From: Brevibacterium renqingii
GTDB taxonomy: Bacteria > Actinomycetota > Actinomycetes > Actinomycetales > Brevibacteriaceae
Direction of reading: 5' to 3'
DNA: 64,000 nucleotides
NCBI RefSeq assembly: GCF_017808105.1
Contig: NZ_JADBHF010000015.1
Location: 1-64,000 of the forward strand
Shown one piece after another: positions 60,734 to 64,000 of the stretch. The notes below the pieces were generated by a model, which was not told where the DNA came from, made no database searches, and was given only the letters and a program-made list of their open reading frames with translations. The translations under genes and the position numbers were made by a program. Every line of letters starts with the position of its first letter. The first letter of the stretch is position 1.

Positions 60734-61114
60734 TCAGCCGCTCACTCCGTCGAGCGTCAGTGGTGTGAGGACAGCGATCTTCCAACCATCGTCGGTCTGC
60801 ACGAGTTGGTACATGTTCCGCTCGTCGGCAGCTCCGCCGTGGTACGTCCAGGTGACATCGGCCCAGATGCTGTGCTCGGTCGACGCGACAACCGAGACAG
60901 CGACGTCTGCCTCGGTGACTCCTTCGTACTGGTCGACGGCTCCTGCGAAGAAGCTCTCCGTCTGGCTCGCATCGGTGACGAGGATCCGCTGTCCGGGGAA
61001 TTCGATGAGGGCCGGAACCGCATAGTGGTCGGCGATCGCCGTTGCATCTCGGTTGATCAGAGCTCGACTGTAGGTGTCGAAGAATTCTGTGCGAACGCCT
61101 TTGTTCTCATCCAT
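60734..61114 (-). CDS. SnoaL/NTF2-like protein
   Basis: A 126-residue NTF2-fold protein. The TEFFDTYSRALINRDATAIADHYAVPALIEFPG helix-strand block and the TWTYHGGAADERNMYQLVQTDDGWKIAVLTPL sheet are typical of SnoaL-like small-molecule or DUF4440 proteins. ATG 61114 is 10 nt after the stop of the small membrane-protein gene, probably in the same transcript. Substrate or partner unknown. Confidence 0.75.
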   Translation of the reverse strand: MDENKGVRTEFFDTYSRALINRDATAIADHYAVPALIEFPGQRILVTDASQTESFFAGAVDQYEGVTEADVAVSVVASTEHSIWADVTWTYHGGAADERNMYQLVQTDDGWKIAVLTPLTLDGVSG

Positions 61115-61124
61115 ATGCCCCAGC

Positions 61125-61322
61125 TTAGCGCGGGGCACCGCCGTGGCTAGCCCCTCGCTCTTGCTTCACAGCCAGCACCAGCGCAGCGATTAGGAATGCC
61201 AGTGACAGTCCCCAGAGCAACGCCGCAAAATCATGCAGTCCCGATGCGAAGACAAGCGCCTGGCACGCGACCGCCACCATGAGGAGTGCGAGGATCCATT
61301 TGGTCAGCCGCGACCTGCGCAT
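61125..61322 (-). CDS. 65-residue two-helix membrane protein
   Basis: A 65-residue protein with two hydrophobic helices (WILALLMVAVACQALVFA and FAALLWGLSLAFLIAALVLAV) and a basic N terminus (MRRSRLTK). A strong ribosome site GGAGGAG precedes ATG 61322. It lies just upstream of the SnoaL-like gene in the same orientation. No family is recognised. Confidence 0.65.
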   Translation of the reverse strand: MRRSRLTKWILALLMVAVACQALVFASGLHDFAALLWGLSLAFLIAALVLAVKQERGASHGGAPR

Positions 61323-61591
61323 GGCTTCTCCTCCTCGCCTCGGCGTCGGGCACATCGGACGTCCTTGTAGGTCTTCCGCTTCCACGGTAAGCAGACGTAC
61401 GCATCATTGCCAACCCACGGTGCCGAGCACAGACGTAGCGGCAGACCGGGCCGATGGCGAGAGGAGAACAGGCCCCTCATACGGCATACCGCTCGAACGG
61501 CCGAAGAACCTCCAGTCTGGAGCGAATCTTGTAATTCACACCTCAGTGCGGGGCTCGAACGAAGTCACGGTACCCTTCGAGTGGAGCGCGT

Positions 61592-62653
61592 TCAGTTCAT
61601 CGACACGAGGATCTTCACTTCGTCTTGGCTCTTCGTCAGACGCTCGAATCCGTCGCGAACGATGTCCTGGGCGAGGATCTTCGAGGTGATGAATGGAGCG
61701 AGATCGACCTGTCCGGATCGGACGAGTTCGATCGCCTCGGCATGGACATGCGCATAGCCGACGCTTGCGCCGAGGACACGATCCTGCATCATCAGCTGTC
61801 CGGTGAGATCGATCTGCACCGGCACTGTATGAATCGCGATCACCTGAAGACGCCCTGTAGCGCCGAGGACACCGAGCAGCTGGCTGACCACCGGAGTCGC
61901 TCCTGCTGCATCGAAGGCGACATCGGCCATAGCCCCCGCCGTCTGCTCGGAAACGACTGCGGCAAGATCCTCCTGCGTCGGATCGACTACGACGTCGGCA
62001 ACTCCCGAGGTCTGCGCCTTCGCACGACGCTTCTCCGAAACCTCACTGACGATCGTCGTCAGGCCCTTGGCTTTGAGCACCGCGGCGACAAGCAATCCGA
62101 TGGGCCCAGCTCCTCCGACCACGGCAACTTGGCCTTCGACGGCACCAGTCTGATTGACACCGTGCACTGCCACTGCCAGAGGTTCGATCATCGCCGCTTG
62201 GTCGAGTGGCATGTCGCCAACGGGATGGACCCACCGAGATTCGACGACGATGTGATCGCTCAGGCCGCCACCGCGCCCGGAAATGCCGATGAATCCCATC
62301 TTCTCGCACAGGTTATAAGCACCCTTCTGGCATGCCGGGCAAGTGCCATCGACCATGAGCGGTTCGACGACGACCGAGTCCCCCACAGAGATTCCGTCGA
62401 CATCGTCGCCGACTTCTTCGACGACACCGGAGAATTCGTGGCCGAGCACGACGGGAAGAGTCTCGCCTGACAGCGGGTGAGCTTCGTCTTCGGTGGGAGC
62501 CGGCGGAATCGGGCCATCATGATAGAGGTGGAGGTCACTGCCGCAGATTCCGTTGAATGCCGGAGCGATTCGAACGGTACCGGGAAGCGTCTTCGGCTCC
62601 TCGATGTCTTCGATGCGGATGTCTTCCTTGCCGTAATACCTGACAGCCTTCAT
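61592..62653 (-). CDS. zinc-dependent alcohol dehydrogenase, 2,3-butanediol dehydrogenase type
   Basis: A 353-residue medium-chain dehydrogenase. The catalytic zinc ligands are Cys in NGICGSDLHLY and His-Glu in VLGHEFSGVVEE, with Glu in AAMIEPLAVAVH. The structural-zinc loop reads MVDGTCPACQKGAYNLC; only three of four Cys remain, since Asp-Gly replaces the first. The NAD motif is VVGGAGPIGLLVA. It acts on a vicinal diol or similar alcohol. Start ATG 62653 has GGAGGAG upstream, and the longer frame is unlikely. It is divergent from the partial gene at 62800. Confidence 0.88.
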   Translation of the reverse strand: MKAVRYYGKEDIRIEDIEEPKTLPGTVRIAPAFNGICGSDLHLYHDGPIPPAPTEDEAHPLSGETLPVVLGHEFSGVVEEVGDDVDGISVGDSVVVEPLMVDGTCPACQKGAYNLCEKMGFIGISGRGGGLSDHIVVESRWVHPVGDMPLDQAAMIEPLAVAVHGVNQTGAVEGQVAVVGGAGPIGLLVAAVLKAKGLTTIVSEVSEKRRAKAQTSGVADVVVDPTQEDLAAVVSEQTAGAMADVAFDAAGATPVVSQLLGVLGATGRLQVIAIHTVPVQIDLTGQLMMQDRVLGASVGYAHVHAEAIELVRSGQVDLAPFITSKILAQDIVRDGFERLTKSQDEVKILVSMN

Positions 62654-62799
62654 TGCTTTGACTCCTCCGATTGCTCTTATATTGTCGAAACTACGAGCTT
62701 CCTTCCGAAACCACAACGGAATCGACGGAAAGTGATCAATCAGTCATCTGCGTCTTCCGTTCGTCGGCCTGATGCCAGCCTCGAGTGAGAGGATGGCAG

Positions 62800-64000
62800 G
62801 GTGTCCGAGACCCGACCTGCCGTGACCGCCGATTGGCGTGAGGCCCTCGCGCCCCTCGCCGAGGCGGCCCCGCGCATGCATACGCCCGTGGCGTTGGGCT
62901 TCGAGCTCGTCGAGGTCATCCCCCGCACCTGGTTCGAGGCGCAGCATTCGGTGCTGCTCGACCGCGACACCGTCACCCCGGGAGCGAATCCGTCCCTGGC
63001 TATCCGACCGCTCATGCTCAGCGAGTCAGGCAACTGGGTGAAGAAGTCACTGACCTGGCGCACCATCGATCGGATGGCCCGCCAGTACGACATCGACCCC
63101 CGCCACCAGGAATGGTTCTCCCAGCTCGCGGGGCTGCGCACTCGCGGCAAGACCGACTTCACGCCCGACGGGGCTCCGTTCCACCTCGGCGACTTCCACA
63201 CTCCCCTGCTGTGGGAGCATCTCGAACAGGGCGCGAGGATCGGCATCGAATTCGTCGGCATCAACCCCGGCATGACCATATCCATCGGCCGGACGGCCAC
63301 AGCAGCGATCGACATCCGCCGGGTCCAAGGTCAGCTGCGCGTCCAGCCCAGGGCGACGATCGACGAACGCGAGTTCGCCCCGGGGCTGATCAAGCCGATC
63401 TGGACACACGGTTTCTTCGGCATCGACGTCACCTCGGGCTTCAGCGTCACTCTCGCCCCGGCCGAATCCCCGACGAAGGAGTCGGCTCTGCCCGTGTTCA
63501 GGTCGCCCGGCCCGATCACGATCCCCGACTCCGAGACCGAGGAGTTCTTCGAGGAGTACTATCCGCAGCTGCGCACCAGCGCCGAGGTCGTCAGCAGCGA
63601 TGACACCGTCACCTTCCCGGCCTACCGGCAGCCCCGCCTCGTCACCTTCCTCACCTTCGGCGCCGGCGACAAGCTCAGCCTGCGCTGGTACTGGGAGTAT
63701 TCGGGACCGACGCGGACCTACCCGGTCATCGATCGGGCAGAACTCACGGCCGCCTCGGCGGCGGATTATGCGCAGCTGCGCGACCTAGAGCACGAGGATG
63801 CAGTGGTCGCCGAAGTCGAAAAGCTCCTGGCCGAGACCCACGAGACGGGGTCGGCTCTGAGCCGCATCACCGATGTCGAACTCGATGACGCCGACACCGC
63901 CGACTTCGTCGTCAACGTCCTGCCCGGGCTCGAGGAGATCGAGCACCTCAAGGTCATCACCCGCGGGAAGAAGCAGCCCTACAGAGAGCTCGGCGGAGAA
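62800..64000 (+). CDS. N-terminal part of a large protein, probably SNF2/DEAD-like helicase (runs off window)
   Basis: An uninterrupted frame of 400 codons from GTG 62800 (AGAGG about 10 nt upstream) to the window edge, with no stop. It starts MSETRPAVTADWREALAPLA. The sequence contains TPVALGFELVEV, LAIRPLMLSESGNWVKKSLTWRTID, LRTRGKTDFTPDGA and ends VITRGKKQPYRELGGE. This layout resembles the N-terminal half of actinobacterial SNF2-type helicases whose ATPase core comes later, but that core is outside the window, so I cannot confirm it. The composition and codon use are clearly protein coding. Confidence 0.65.

Overview
The window is 64 kb of chromosomal DNA from a high-GC actinobacterium. 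Brevibacterium or a close Micrococcales relative is my inference. It rests on GC-rich codon use, a mycothiol-type DinB-like protein, the Cys-Ser-Gly MIO motif in histidine ammonia-lyase, HNH/DUF222 and homing-endonuclease-repeat proteins, and several probably leaderless genes. I see no rRNA, tRNA, CRISPR array, phage module or insertion sequence. It reads as a dense metabolic region of about 50 genes, most of them small catabolic or transport units with their own regulator. The last gene runs off the right edge.

Layout. 1-4.9 kb: a hypothetical protein, a BetT-type choline/betaine carrier and a lipase-maturation-factor-like membrane protein. 4.9-9.1 kb: a manganese uptake pair, an ABC transporter and an Nramp MntH, each preceded by the same MntR-like operator. 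9.5-11 kb: a methyltransferase and a small membrane protein. 11-16.4 kb: an NCS2 nucleobase permease, a LacI regulator, a TSUP permease and an ATZ/TRZ-type deaminase; the two transcription units carry the same 12-bp palindrome. 16.4-17.7 kb: RlmC. 17.8-33.9 kb: histidine utilisation (iclR, hutF, an M20 hydrolase in the HutG position, hutH, hutI, then hutU), interrupted by SDR, DHFR-like and LysR/CoA-transferase/acyl-CoA dehydrogenase genes and closed by an NCS1 permease that carries the hut operator. 34-42.8 kb: secreted lipase, amidase, DUF222-HNH protein, a MarR/DinB-like pair and Lgt. 42.9-46 kb: a second NCS2 permease and an aminotransferase. 46.3-49.3 kb: a reactive-sulfur unit (CstB-like persulfide dioxygenase-rhodanese, TSUP exporter, tiny Cys-rich protein, CsoR/CstR repressor) with two matching operators. 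49.3-64 kb: membrane protein, SDR, cupin, FAD amine oxidase with aminotransferase, lipoprotein/OmpA-domain pair, alpha/beta hydrolase, HNH-repeat protein, HAD dehalogenase, MFS carrier, M20 peptidase, zinc alcohol dehydrogenase and a truncated helicase-like gene.

The clearest signal in the non-coding DNA is regulatory. Four local regulons can be drawn from exact or near-exact operator copies: MntR-like, LacI/CAAATCGATTTG, hut/GTCCGATATTTCGGAC and CstR/ATACCC-N4-GGGTAT. The hut operator links a remote NCS1 permease to histidine catabolism, which predicts its substrate. Other items worth attention are the M20 enzyme in place of HutG, several genes whose start codon lies 6 nt after a -10 box (leaderless), an over-represented octamer CCTCGGCG/CGCCGAGG, and four small tandem repeats in spacers.
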